Positions 55,236 to 64,000 of a stretch of 64,000 nucleotides of DNA are shown here, in pieces. The DNA is from Magnolia sinica. Its lineage: Eukaryota > Streptophyta > Magnoliopsida > Magnoliales > Magnoliaceae. The stretch's first letter is position 1, and each line of letters opens with the position of its first letter. Location: the NCBI RefSeq assembly GCF_029962835.1, contig NC_080590.1, positions 70,767,501 to 70,831,500 of the forward strand, given 5' to 3'. The notes under the pieces are model-generated. The model searched no databases. It was given only the letters and a program-made list of their open reading frames with translations, and was not told the DNA's origin. Both the position numbers and the translations under genes were made by a program.

Positions 55236-56766
55236 TGTTGAGAGTGAATAATGCATATTCATTCCTTGGTTTTATGAACATGATGTTGCATAATCGATCT
55301 ATTTCTACATGTTTCTCTTACGAAGTAATTTTGAGAGCTTAAGGTGAAGAGGATGTTAAAAGCATGGATTTGATGCTCAAGAATTACCAAGATAAGAGGT
55401 CAAGATTGAAGATTTCAATAGTCCAAGATCCAAGAAAAGCAAGTGAAGAAGGAAAAAAATTGATATTACAAAGTGCAAAAATCTGTGACTACTAAACTTG
55501 GCAGTTCGATGACATCAAACACAGCTTCGATGACATCAAAGTAAGTGTTCAATGCCATCGAATGAGGCTCGAGCCCATTGGAAAATCAGAGAAAATCAAA
55601 TTCAGTTGCTAGACTATTGGGTGCAATTCTTGATCCCATCGAAGACCCTTTCGATCCCATTGAAGACACGTTCGATGACATCGAAATTATCATGAAATAT
55701 GGGTTAACTCGCTAGACTGTTTCAGACGTTTTTTTATTCCATCGAGCACATGTTCGATGACATCAAAGCCAGTTCGATGACATCGAAGGTCGGGCAATCT
55801 CATCGAAGGACTTGCGCAGAATTCAAAAGTCGGTTGATGTCAATTTCCAAATTCAAATCAAACTCTTCGATTGAACTTCAATCCCATCGAAGTCCCATCG
55901 AAGCTCCCATCGAAGTTGCGTAAAGCTACGTAAATTGAAGTCAGTTTTGAAGTCGATCCGATCAAAGCCTATATAAAGTGGTTTTCTGAGTTCTTCTAAG
56001 CACGAATTAGGGTAGGAAGAGTAGAGCAAAGGGTGGTGCTGCTTCCAAGGAGTTCTTCCTTTTCTAGTTAGTTTTTATGTTTTTCTTTAAGAGTTTTAGT
56101 TTAATCATGTCTTTGGTTAACTAATCTCTTACCTAGAGCTAAAAGGTGAAGCTTGTAGTATATTTTAATGTCTTTCTTACTTTGATTCAAGTTTATGATC
56201 TTCATGTTGGATATTTTATATTTTATAGTTTGAATAAAGAAGTATTTTTTTAACTTACTTTGATCTATCGTTGACTCCAGGCACGGCGGATGCTTAGGAA
56301 CTTCCTAAATGCTCTTTACCTTGATTTATGGTTGTTTGATATGTAAAATTCTTTGATCTACCATTGACTAAAGACATGGTAGATGCTTTGAATTCTCTAC
56401 AATCAATTCAGCAAGACTGTTATATGAAGAACTATACTATGAATGTTCAGAATTTGTTTTAAACTATTTATGATGTTTTAACCGCTCTATTATCCAACTG
56501 GATAAATTAGGACTTCGATTCTAGTTGGAGTATTGATTGAGTCAAGTGAGATGGCATTAGGGTAACTGCAAGTGGATCCTCGGCGCTTTAGTTTCCATTA
56601 TAATGATTCACAACAATATCCTTCAATTTTCAAATCTAGTTTACTCTCTAATTCTAATTCTTAAATACTTCACAAAATCACACACATTCAGTCCCCGTGA
56701 GTTTGACCTTGGTCTCAGCAAGATTATTATTATTTCACAACCTTGCACTTGGGGTACAAGTGAACA
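55236..56766 (+). mobile_element. Solo LTR of the Tat/Athila-type gypsy family, 1531 bp
   Basis: Starts TGTTGAGAGTGAATAATGCA and ends CTTGGGGTACAAGTGAACA, flanked by GTGGG (55231-55235) and ATGGG (56767-56771), one mismatch. No PBS follows the right end. Contains TTCGATGNCATCGAA-type repeats at 55.5-55.92 kb, TATATAAA at 55971, and the CCCCGTGAGTTTGACCTTGG phrase near the end. Collinear with the split LTR at 18158/37636 in opposite orientation. Confidence 0.87.
55971..55978 (+). promoter_or_regulatory. TATA box of the solo LTR
   Basis: TATATAAA lies about 40 bp upstream of TTCTAAGCACGAATTAGG, directly after the palindrome array. The corresponding site in the split LTR is near 18951 (minus). 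Confidence 0.65.
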
Positions 56767-56771
56767 ATGGG

Positions 56772-57312
56772 CCATTTAAGACAAATGGATTGGGGTGTGA
56801 TGAGGTTGCGATAGAGGTAGTTGTTGTGTATAAGAGGAGATAAGCCTCTCATAAGGACAACACATGGGTAGGTAAGATTGATGAGGTGACTGAGATGGTC
56901 TAAGGATTGAAGCCATGAGTATATAGGGTCAGTAGGTGGGTCAAGTAAGACGATTGATGCACCGGATTCAGAAGAGACGAGATAGGTGGGTGGCCAATGG
57001 AGATGATAGTGGATGGGAACCGTATCGTAAGAGGGCCCAAGGCATGAGACTCAACCCATCTGGTTGAGGTAGAGTGAGAAGATGCATCCATGGTATCTGC
57101 AAAAGAAAAGTGATCCTCATAAAAAACGACATGGTGCGAGAGAGAAACGCATCCCATTGAAGTGTACAAACAATGATACCCTTTATGATGGACATCGTAA
57201 CCCAAAAAATACATACTGCATAGATCAAAACTTCAATTTATGCTTGTTATAGGGTCGTAACCAAGGATAACAAGAGCAACAAAAGGTTTAATACGAGGGA
57301 AGCACCAAAGCT
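56772..57312 (-). pseudogene. pol: Copia integrase C-terminal region
   Basis: Minus strand: CYPWLRPYNKHKL (57245-57285), FFGYDVHHKGYHCLYTS (57150-57200), then SLSHHVVFYEDHFSFADT, matching the Copia IN end that follows the catalytic core. With the solo LTR removed it is in order with the RT at 55.1 kb, so both belong to one minus-strand Copia element. Confidence 0.85.
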
Positions 57313-58574
57313 GGATTTGTTGTTGGTAACTCGACTAGGTGATGGGGACATCACGCGCGCATACGCACCCACACCGCCCCCAAAAGCACGTACGCAAGGA
57401 AAAGGAGGGCCCCACCGTCGATCTGGCTCGATGACGAAGTCCAGGGAGGGCCTCCCAGTTAGAAGACGGAGTTTTAGTTCAAGAGAGTGGGCCCGATAGT
57501 CAAGTAAAGCCCATCATGGGATCTCATGATCGTGGCCCACTAGGCGGATTAAGTTCATACTTTAGGTTTTACTTATTTATATTTTTAGAACATCATGAAA
57601 GCTTTAGATATCTTTGATTGGTTTTTATTTTAGTTTACTTCATCGCCAAGTAATAGGTTGCGCATATAGCACGAGTTTTGGGGTATAGGGTTTTCTTATA
57701 AATAGGCACCCCTTGTAGTTCTTTTGATTCAATGAAGATTAATAAAAATTGTTGCGTTTTCCTGCTCCTTTCCGAGTTATGAAAACCAAATTGGGTGCGA
57801 AGCCCTCCCTTCTTCGAAGGGCTAACTACCGTGGTGCAAAGCCACATCTATCCCGATTCACCCCCACCTTCTTCCATCCATATTTCTCCTCTTATAAGCA
57901 TTTCATCTGCAAATCCATCAATAGTTGCAGCCATTTTTCCCTCTACAGCAGATTTCCAAAATCTGCCCTACAGGAGGGCGGAAACTTCGGTGGAGCACCA
58001 CGCACAAACCGTGCATCGGATCAAGCTGAGATTTGGGGGTTTTGGAGTCCATCCCTGGCCGACCAGGGCTAAGGTGGCTTTTTTCTGAATAGTGAGCCTC
58101 ACACATATGCAGCCGTGATCACACGCACGTGCGTTTGAGCCATTGTCACTGTCCGCATGTGGGAACTGTCTTCCGATCAGGTTTTCTTCTTCTTTTACCC
58201 TCTCATACCTGTTTTTCATAAACCCTAACCCTAGATTGAATTATCCTTAATTTATTTGCCCATTTTTCTCACCCAAGGGCTCCTTGAATTGAAATTGGTG
58301 AATCCCTTGGATTAAGGACTGATTACTATGCATGTGTAGCTGATTTCTATTTCCCTTTTGAGCATCGTTTGGTCCATAATTTTATTGATCCAGTCCTAGC
58401 CTGTGTAGGCCTGGACCCGTGCAGATTCCCCTTTATTTGAATGTTTGAGCTTTTCGTGTGGGATGTGGAATTATTATATGATTGTTCTGAATTAGTATAA
58501 TCTAAGCCTGAAATCTTGCATATCATATTTAAATTTCATGTCCTGCATAACTAGGCATTAGGTTCATTCAATTC
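57313..58574 (+). mobile_element. 1.26-kb LTR-like insertion with promoter, flanked by 23-bp direct repeats
   Basis: Flanks AATACGAGGGAAGCACCAAA (57290) and AATACGAGGAAAGCACCAAA (58575) agree over 23 bp with one mismatch. Inside: GTTTTCTTATAAATAGGCAC (TATA at about 57694-57703), TTCAATGAAGATTAATAAAA (possible poly-A signal near 57733-57750), then CCCTCCCTTCTTCGAAGGGC and a C/T-rich region to 58.3 kb. Reads like an LTR (U3-R-U5) in plus orientation; a solo LTR would normally have a 5-bp TSD, so the 23-bp repeat is unexplained. Confidence 0.45.
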
Positions 58575-58597
58575 AATACGAGGAAAGCACCAAAGCT

Positions 58598-58781
58598 TGA
58601 GATAGAAGAGTCCAACTTGTTTCAAGTAAATGGCGATACTTTCATTCTTGTTAAAGTGGAAGCTTCATACTTTGGGTGGTCCTATGGACTATTGTATGTT
58701 TTCTCTTATAGTTTATTAATATAAATTGGAGAGAGGAGTAAGATGAAGACCTAATTTGAATTAGTCTTAATCATGTTTACA
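58598..58781 (+). mobile_element. 3' end of a Copia 5' LTR
   Basis: It ends CATGTTTACA at 58781 directly before the PBS. TATA-like TTATTAATATAAATTGG at about 58707-58724. The LTR start (expected TGTAAAC-like) was not found. Confidence 0.65.
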
Positions 58782-58793
58782 TGGTATTAGAGC
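58782..58793 (+). other. Primer-binding site of the plus-strand Copia element
   Basis: TGGTATTAGAGC, one base from the TGGTATCAGAGC consensus (C to T), immediately after the LTR end. Confidence 0.85.
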
Positions 58794-59429
58794 TAGGTTT
58801 TGCAAAACCCTAACCCCCCCCCCCCCTAAATTTTTTCTCCCTTTGGTCCCATTATCGTTGTTGTCGCCACTAATTCGACCACCGTCCCATATATTGCTTC
58901 CCATTGTCGGAAGATCCGACTACCACTCGCCATTGAAGAGATTTTCGACCACTGCTTACCACAGCAGACCCTCTCTCCTCTCCTCCATCCTCGTCACCCG
59001 CAACCCACCGCATGCTTGCAATATCCTCTCCTCCATCCTTCATCCTTGTCCAGAAACCCGTCACCATTGCCGTCTCCGTTCATCCGTGCACCTAGGTCTA
59101 GATACACATATCCCAGCCGTTTGTTGCAAATTTCCACCAGAACCACTAATTGTCAACGCGAGCTTCTGTTGCTTCTGACTGATTTCCTTTTTCAGATTGG
59201 TTCACTCAACTCAATTCAACAAGATTTGAAGTGGAGTCAACTCTGTGAACACTTGCTGATTTATTTTTTAAAAATCCACAATTCATTCATGACACAAAAG
59301 GATGTTATGGCTAGCACGAGCGTGTTTTTTTTTTTTTTAAGTGATTTGAAGAATGAAATTCAACAAATAACCTCTCGCTTAAATTGAAAGGGGTATCAAA
59401 TTTTCTACTGTAGGTGTGATCAATCACAC
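58794..59429 (+). other. Copia leader, with poly-C run
   Basis: AACCCTAACC is followed by 13 C (58814-58826), then a C/T-rich stretch to 59.2 kb and a T-run at 59327. Open frames exist here but resemble no Gag. Confidence 0.5.
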
Positions 59430-59745
59430 TCTTCTTAAAATCCAAAAGGATGCTTAAACACTTGAAAGAGGATAATCCTGACGATTCCTCGTCCTATCTT
59501 CAATGGAGTGAGGATGATGCACAAGTCATGAATTGGTTGTATGGGAGTATAGATGAGGTGGTGTATACCACTGTAATGTGCTATGAGACTGCTAAAGAAG
59601 TTTGGGAGAATCTACAATAACTATACTCAACTAGGAAGAACATTCATCGCCTTTAGGACATTTTTCAAGAGATTTGTATGATGAGACAGGGTGATAATTT
59701 CCATGAGCATTGTGCCCAGTTCAAAAGGTTATTCGATGAGTAAAT
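59430..59745 (+). pseudogene. gag: Copia Gag fragment (UBN2-type)
   Basis: DNPDDSSSYLQWSEDDAQVM, then MNWLYGSIDEVVYTTVMCYE, TAKEVWENLQ (stop) LYSTRKNIHRL (stop) and EICMMRQGDNFHEHCAQFKR match the Copia-type Gag domain. Ends near FDE at 59745, where gypsy sequence takes over. Confidence 0.83.
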
Positions 59746-60660
59746 TATGTGACATCCATACACCAGTGATATTGCCTAACAAAGACAATGACGATGCTCA
59801 ACCACTCGTGGTCGCTGTATGACACAACACCAATTTCCATAGAGCACTACCCAATGATGGTGAATCGCAGGCCACCACTTTGATTGTGAAGAAGCCTTTG
59901 TACACGCCAAAGGTGGAGATAGATTTACAACGGTACAACATCTTTCAAACAAGGTGCACTGTAAACCAAAAAGTTTGTAATGTGATCATCATTGTCAAGA
60001 GCAGTGAGAATCTCGTGTCAAAAACAATTGTGGAAAAGCTACAACTGAGAACAAAAAGGCACCCATCTCCGTACACGATTGAATGGATCAAAGAGGTCAA
60101 CAAAACAGAGGTAACCGAACAATGCACTGTCTTATTTTCAATTGGTTAAAATTATAAGGATCAAGTACTTTGTGACTTAGTCGACATGGAAGCTTGTCAT
60201 ATGTTACTTGGTCGACCATGGTAAAATAATATTGATGCTACGCATAGAGGTTGGGATAACATATTTATATTTATTAAAGACGGTAAAAAGATTATCCTCA
60301 TCCTTATGGGAATGGAGAACCAACCCAAGACTTCTAAAGTTGAAGAACAATATCTCATACCCAAACATGATTTCGTTAAACAATCTTAGGAAACAGAAGA
60401 TGTCGATGCATTAGTTGAAAAAATATATATATATGAAGCCTGTGACCATCCTAAAGGATTTGAAACCAGTATTGCAGGAGTTCAAGGCGAGTGTGCTCAA
60501 TAAACTTCCTACTAAATTACCTCCCATACAAGATATACAAAACCACATTGATCTTGTCTCAGGGCAAGTCTGCCTAATTGCCCACATTATCAGGAAGAAT
60601 GTGAGATCTTACAAGCACAAGTGAAGGAATTGATCCATACTAGTCAAGGAGAGCATGAGT
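59746..60660 (+). pseudogene. Gypsy protease region and start of RT, degenerate
   Basis: QRYNIFQTRCTVNQKVCNVI and SSENLVSKTIVEKLQL, then VLCDLVDMEACHMLLGRPW, are the gypsy retropepsin-like domain (the DSG triad appears as KSS). SLPNCPHY then EILQAQVKELI mark the entry to RT. Most of RT and IN core is missing, joining to an IN C-terminus at 60.85 kb. Confidence 0.82.
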
Positions 60661-61272
60661 CAAGTCAAGGAGAATGTGGGTACATGTATTCTCTCAGCTC
60701 AAGAGCCTAATGCAAACTATAAGGAAGAGGCTGATAAACATCGGCGCCAAAAATTATTTGAGTACCATGAGCGAAGTCCCTTAAGTAACTCGAGGATGGG
60801 TTTTTTCTAAGTGGAGGGGTCTAATATAGGACGTGGTACCGATACATTCCTAGCATAGTTGGACCAAAATAAGGTGAACCGTAAATTGGCCATAACTTTT
60901 AATTCAGGTATCGTTACAGGGCGCATAACCTATCGGCGACAAAAGGTGTTCGAGGTAGGCGACCAAGTTATGGTCCATCTACGTAAGGAGAGATTTTCGA
61001 CCAAGACTTACAACAAATGGAAGAACAAGAAGATTGGACCAGTAACGATCCTTCAAAAGATCAATGACAACGCTTACATTGTTGATCTTCCAAATGACAT
61101 GGAGATCTCGCATACTTTCAACGTCGCGGACCTGACTGAGTATCATGAACCGAAGCAGGACGAGAACCCGAGGACAAGTTCTTTTGAAGTGGAGGAGATT
61201 GATGTAGAGCAGATCGCGAACACTTTCATGTCCAAGATGAACCAGAGAAGGCCGGATCGGAGGCGGAGGTGA
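60661..61272 (+). pseudogene. Gypsy integrase C-terminal fragment
   Basis: From about 60940: FEVGDQVMVHLRKERFSTKT, YNKWKNKKIGPVTILQKIND, NAYIVDLPNDMEISHTFNVA and DLTEYHEP, the integrase C-terminal region of plant gypsy elements, ending TGA at 61270. The frame is open for over 130 codons. Confidence 0.88.
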
Positions 61273-61786
61273 TTCAGACCGTTAGAACCTTACAACAAGC
61301 GTATCTCGCAAACCGAAATGAGTTACTCAACGTACAATATGTGATTTTGGGGTAGAAGAAGCTACTTTAGCCAACCAAGCCGGCTATGCCGAGTTGCCCA
61401 TGTTGAATTTACGAAATTCCATCAAATCGACGGTCAAAAATCCATTTTATTTTCGTTTTTACTATTTATAGTAAGTTTTAGTTTGATTATAACTCTTCGT
61501 CATTTGAGCTTTAGGAGTTGTGTCCAACATAAAATGTTCATAGAAAAATTAGGAGAATAACGTGGTTAAGCAAAATAGGACACTTACCATAAATAGTAAA
61601 CTATTTATAGTAAGTTACGAATTTTAGAGAGTTTGAGTTGGAGTTTGATTCTGAAACTTCGTCCAAGGTTTAGTATCACTATTTAAAGGATTGTAAATTC
61701 ATTTTTATTATCTACTAATGAAAATTTGAATTTTCTAGAGTTTATTTCTATTTTCTTATTTTCCCTCGTGGATTCGAGGTATCTCT
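61273..61786 (+). mobile_element. Gypsy 3' flank / LTR-like sequence
   Basis: Contains ACTATTTATAGTAAGTT twice (61460 and 61602) and a TTTATTTCTATTTTC end before the Copia frame resumes. Consistent with the LTR of the inserted gypsy element; edges not resolved. Confidence 0.5.
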
Positions 61787-62056
61787 ATGAGGAGTCCAGA
61801 GAAGCTTCATGGATTTGGAGTAGTTATCCCCTTGAGGAAGACGATGATTGACCTTATCACGTCCATCCCTGCATCATTTTCCCGGTTAGATACTTCACTA
61901 TTACGTTCTTTTGTTACCCTTGCTAACGGATCCTTATTTAAGGTCCAAGGTGAGGGTGTTGCCCCTAGTTCTACTTTCTCCTTATCTTTAGTTTTCTTTA
62001 TATACCTGACTTGCCTCTTAATATGTTGTCTGCGAGCCAACTAACAAAAAATCTAA
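61787..62056 (+). pseudogene. pol: Copia protease region
   Basis: LITSIPASFSRLDTSLLRSF, then VTLANGSLFKVQGEGVAPSS and TFSLSLVFFIYLTCLLICCL align with the Copia segment after the DSGASDH triad (VxVANGS...GxG...L...L.VP.L..NLLSV). The catalytic triad itself was lost at the gypsy junction. Confidence 0.75.
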
Positions 62057-62535
62057 ATTGTTCAGTGACATTTTATCATTCTCAACATTTGTTTCTGGAC
62101 CTACAGAAAGGGGGGGAAATCTTGTGGACTTTATTACTTCGATCCCGGTATTTCTGGAGTAGCACTTCTTGCTAGCGCATCGCCTCTAAAATGGCACAGT
62201 CGGTTAGGTCACTCTGCTTTAGCGTCTTTAAAACTTTTTCTCCCTTGTTTGTCTTCAGTTAGTTCAATCAATTGTGAGGCATGTCAATTACTCAAACACC
62301 ATCGTTCCAGGCCTACTTGGCTTCATTTGGGATTTTATACTAGATTTCGTGTGCCTACAGACCCCAACAAAATGACGTGGCTGAAAGGAAAAAATCGGCA
62401 CTAATTAAAGGTGGCCAAATCTTTGCTCACCCATATACATATTCCCAAACGATTTTAGGGGTATGTTGTTTTCACTGCATGTCACCTCATTAATAGATTA
62501 CCATCTATAGTGTTGTAAGGAAAAACTCATTTTTC
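62057..62535 (+). pseudogene. pol: Copia GAG-pre-integrase and integrase remnant
   Basis: YYFDPGISGVALLA then SPLKWHSRLGHSALASLKLF and SSINCEACQLLKHHRS give the H..H..C..C zinc region. The catalytic core is mostly deleted; PNKMTWLKGKNRH and YVVFTACHLINRLPS belong to its end. Confidence 0.82.
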
Positions 62536-62539
62536 TACC

Positions 62540-63010
62540 ATGCTTCCTAACTTAGAGCCTTTTCCATTACCTGCTCGTGTATTTGGGTGCACTTCTTTTG
62601 TTCATCATAAGTTTGGACCTAGTAGTAATAAATATGATACTCGAGAAGTCAGGTGTATGTTTCTTGGATATTCTCGCATACAAAAAGGGTATAGGAGTTA
62701 CGACCCCATTGCTCGTCATCTCTATGTAAGTGACGATGCCATGTTCTTTGAGGACTCTCCCTACTTCACCCCTGTTGATGGTAGGTGGGAGTTACCCTCT
62801 ATGGATGTTCCTTCTGTTGTTCCTTGCCCAATGGCTGATCTTTCAAAACCTACCAACTCTACAACACCACAGTCAGAATCTACTGGTGAAGCGATTGGTT
62901 CTCCTTATTCCACCCTTTCATCTTCACATTTACTTGTGGGTCCATCCTCCACTCTTGTTAAACCGGAATTACCAATTGCATTCCATAAAGGTATTCAATC
63001 TTGCACCTAA
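62540..63010 (+). pseudogene. pol: Copia integrase C-terminal region, long open frame
   Basis: FPLPARVFGCTSFVHHKFGP, REVRCMFLGYSRIQKGYRSY, YVSDDAMFFEDSPYFTPVDG: the standard Copia IN tail, open for 156 codons, followed by a Ser/Pro-rich linker. Confidence 0.9.
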
Positions 63011-63365
63011 CATCCTATATCTGACATTGTTTCTTATCATCGATTAAGTTTGTCTTTTCATACCTCTGCTATGTCCCTGTCACATGCATCTATACCCACA
63101 AATTGCCATGATGCACTGGCACATCCTAGTTAGTATAAGGCCATGGAGGAAGAGATGGTTGCTATGAACCAAACTCATGCATGGGAGTTAATTGATTTGC
63201 TTGCTGGAAAAAGGGATATTGGGTGTAGATGGGTTTTCACCGTCAAGCATCACTCGATGGATCCATTGAGCGACTGAAAGCCTGTTCGGTTTTTAAACGG
63301 TACACACAAACCCAGGGACTTAACTATGAGGAAACATTTTCTCCTGTGGCTAACTAAACTTTGTT
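63011..63365 (+). pseudogene. pol: Copia RT, N-terminal piece only
   Basis: YKAMEEEMVAMNQTHAWELI, DLLAGKRDIGCRWVFTVKHH, then (shifted) LNYEETFSPVAN mark the start of RT. The sequence stops there: the palm with YVDD and RNase H are missing, and an LTR-like sequence begins. Confidence 0.87.
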
Positions 63366-64000
63366 TTAGTATTGGTTTCTTTTAGTGCACTAATTTTTGC
63401 ACCCAGTTTGTCAATCACGTGAGTCACTGTGTCATGTATTCAATTGAGCCTTTAGAAAGTGAAGACCGAAGACAAGCAAAGCTGAAGCATCAAGGAAGCA
63501 AGAACAAGTAAAACAGATGCCTTGGTGACCCTAACCCTTGACCCAAAACAACCCATAGACCTCTAGATGATCTTGACCGAATAAAAATACATAATTGATC
63601 ATCCCTTAGCCTTAGGAGACCAAGAAAAACATGATAAACAAGGTTAGAAGAGGTGCGAATCTGCTGTGTAAAAGATTGCCCAAAACAGCATATTCTAAGC
63701 GATGTTCGATGGCATCGAGTTGCCATCGAACAGTCTTTGATGACATTGAAGACCTGGCCGATGACATCGATCGAGAGTCAGGGATGTCCAGCAACCAAAC
63801 TGGATTTTACTCTGAAATTTTCGATGGCATCGAGGTCCCTTCGATGACATTGAAACTTATGTTTCGATGACATCGATTGAGAGTTAGAATTGTCCAACCA
63901 AGTTTTGAATTTTTCCTTTTGACTTTCTCGATGGCATCGAAGCCCCTTCGATGACATCGATAATGGTCTAGAACTGTCCAACAAGAAAATACCATATATT
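63366..64000. mobile_element. LTR-like sequence with TTCGATGNCATCGAA repeats, runs off the window
   Basis: From 63.69 kb TTCGATGGCATCGA-type motifs recur about nine times (63704, 63723, 63740s, 63759, 63822, 63840, 63864, 63928, 63947), with GTCCAGCAA/GTCCAACAAG phrases between them as in block B at 14.8-15.1 kb. Orientation and ends cannot be set. Confidence 0.55.

Noticed and set aside
57749-58088. Overlapping plus-strand frames of about 100 codons
   Set aside because: They lie in the C/T-rich U5-like part of an LTR-like segment; no family similarity and poor start context.

Overview
This window reads as nuclear DNA of a flowering plant, repeat-rich and gene-poor. Evidence: long LTR retrotransposons with plant-type primer-binding sites, hAT, CACTA, Mutator-like, TRIM and SINE insertions with diagnostic target-site duplications (TSDs), and one interrupted single-copy gene with GT-AG introns. 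The abundant GTGGGCCCCACC-type dispersed repeats recall magnoliid trees (Laurales/Magnoliales); that is memory of such genomes, not proof.

Layout. 1-5581: direct tandem duplication (unit about 2.95 kb), each copy holding a Mutator-like element built round seven 165-bp tandem repeats. 5328 to about 11.28 kb: a very long minus-oriented LTR, probably solo, carrying a clean 843-bp hAT insertion and a 36-bp tandem array. 11.3-12.9 kb: a short exon-like pair, a 130-bp duplication and a CACTA terminus. 12.9-16.35 kb: two plus-oriented LTR-like blocks, each ending CCTATTCAnCCCCTCTAGGACA and each holding a different multicopy palindromic motif. 16.38-37.64 kb: a nested stack. A minus-strand Tat/Athila-type gypsy element (gag, primer-binding site, LTR) has its LTR split by a 13.5-kb Ty3/gypsy Tekay-type chromovirus, whose 3' LTR is split by a 4.26-kb LTR-like unit with perfect TSDs. 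37.8-42 kb: degenerate gypsy remains and MITE-like sequence.

43.0-50.4 kb holds the only credible host gene, on the minus strand: a TPR-repeat protein of at least six exons, its largest intron swollen by a 2.55-kb hAT-like element and a tRNA-derived SINE. 51.0-57.3 kb is a LINE remnant followed by a minus-strand Copia element interrupted by a TRIM, a second hAT-like element of the same family and a solo gypsy LTR. 57.3-63.4 kb is a plus-strand Copia element with gypsy sequence lodged between gag and protease. The window ends in another LTR rich in the palindrome TTCGATGNCATCGAA.

Most worth following up: (1) the Tekay-type element has an extra ORF between its 5' LTR and gag that resembles the 'putative plant transposon protein' domain; (2) the palindrome TTCGATGNCATCGAA is amplified inside LTRs of apparently unrelated retrotransposon families; (3) insertion order can be read directly from nested TSDs; (4) most premature stops in the Tekay-type element fit C-to-T transitions, as expected of methylated silenced DNA. 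No CRISPR, operon, rRNA or functional tRNA gene was seen.
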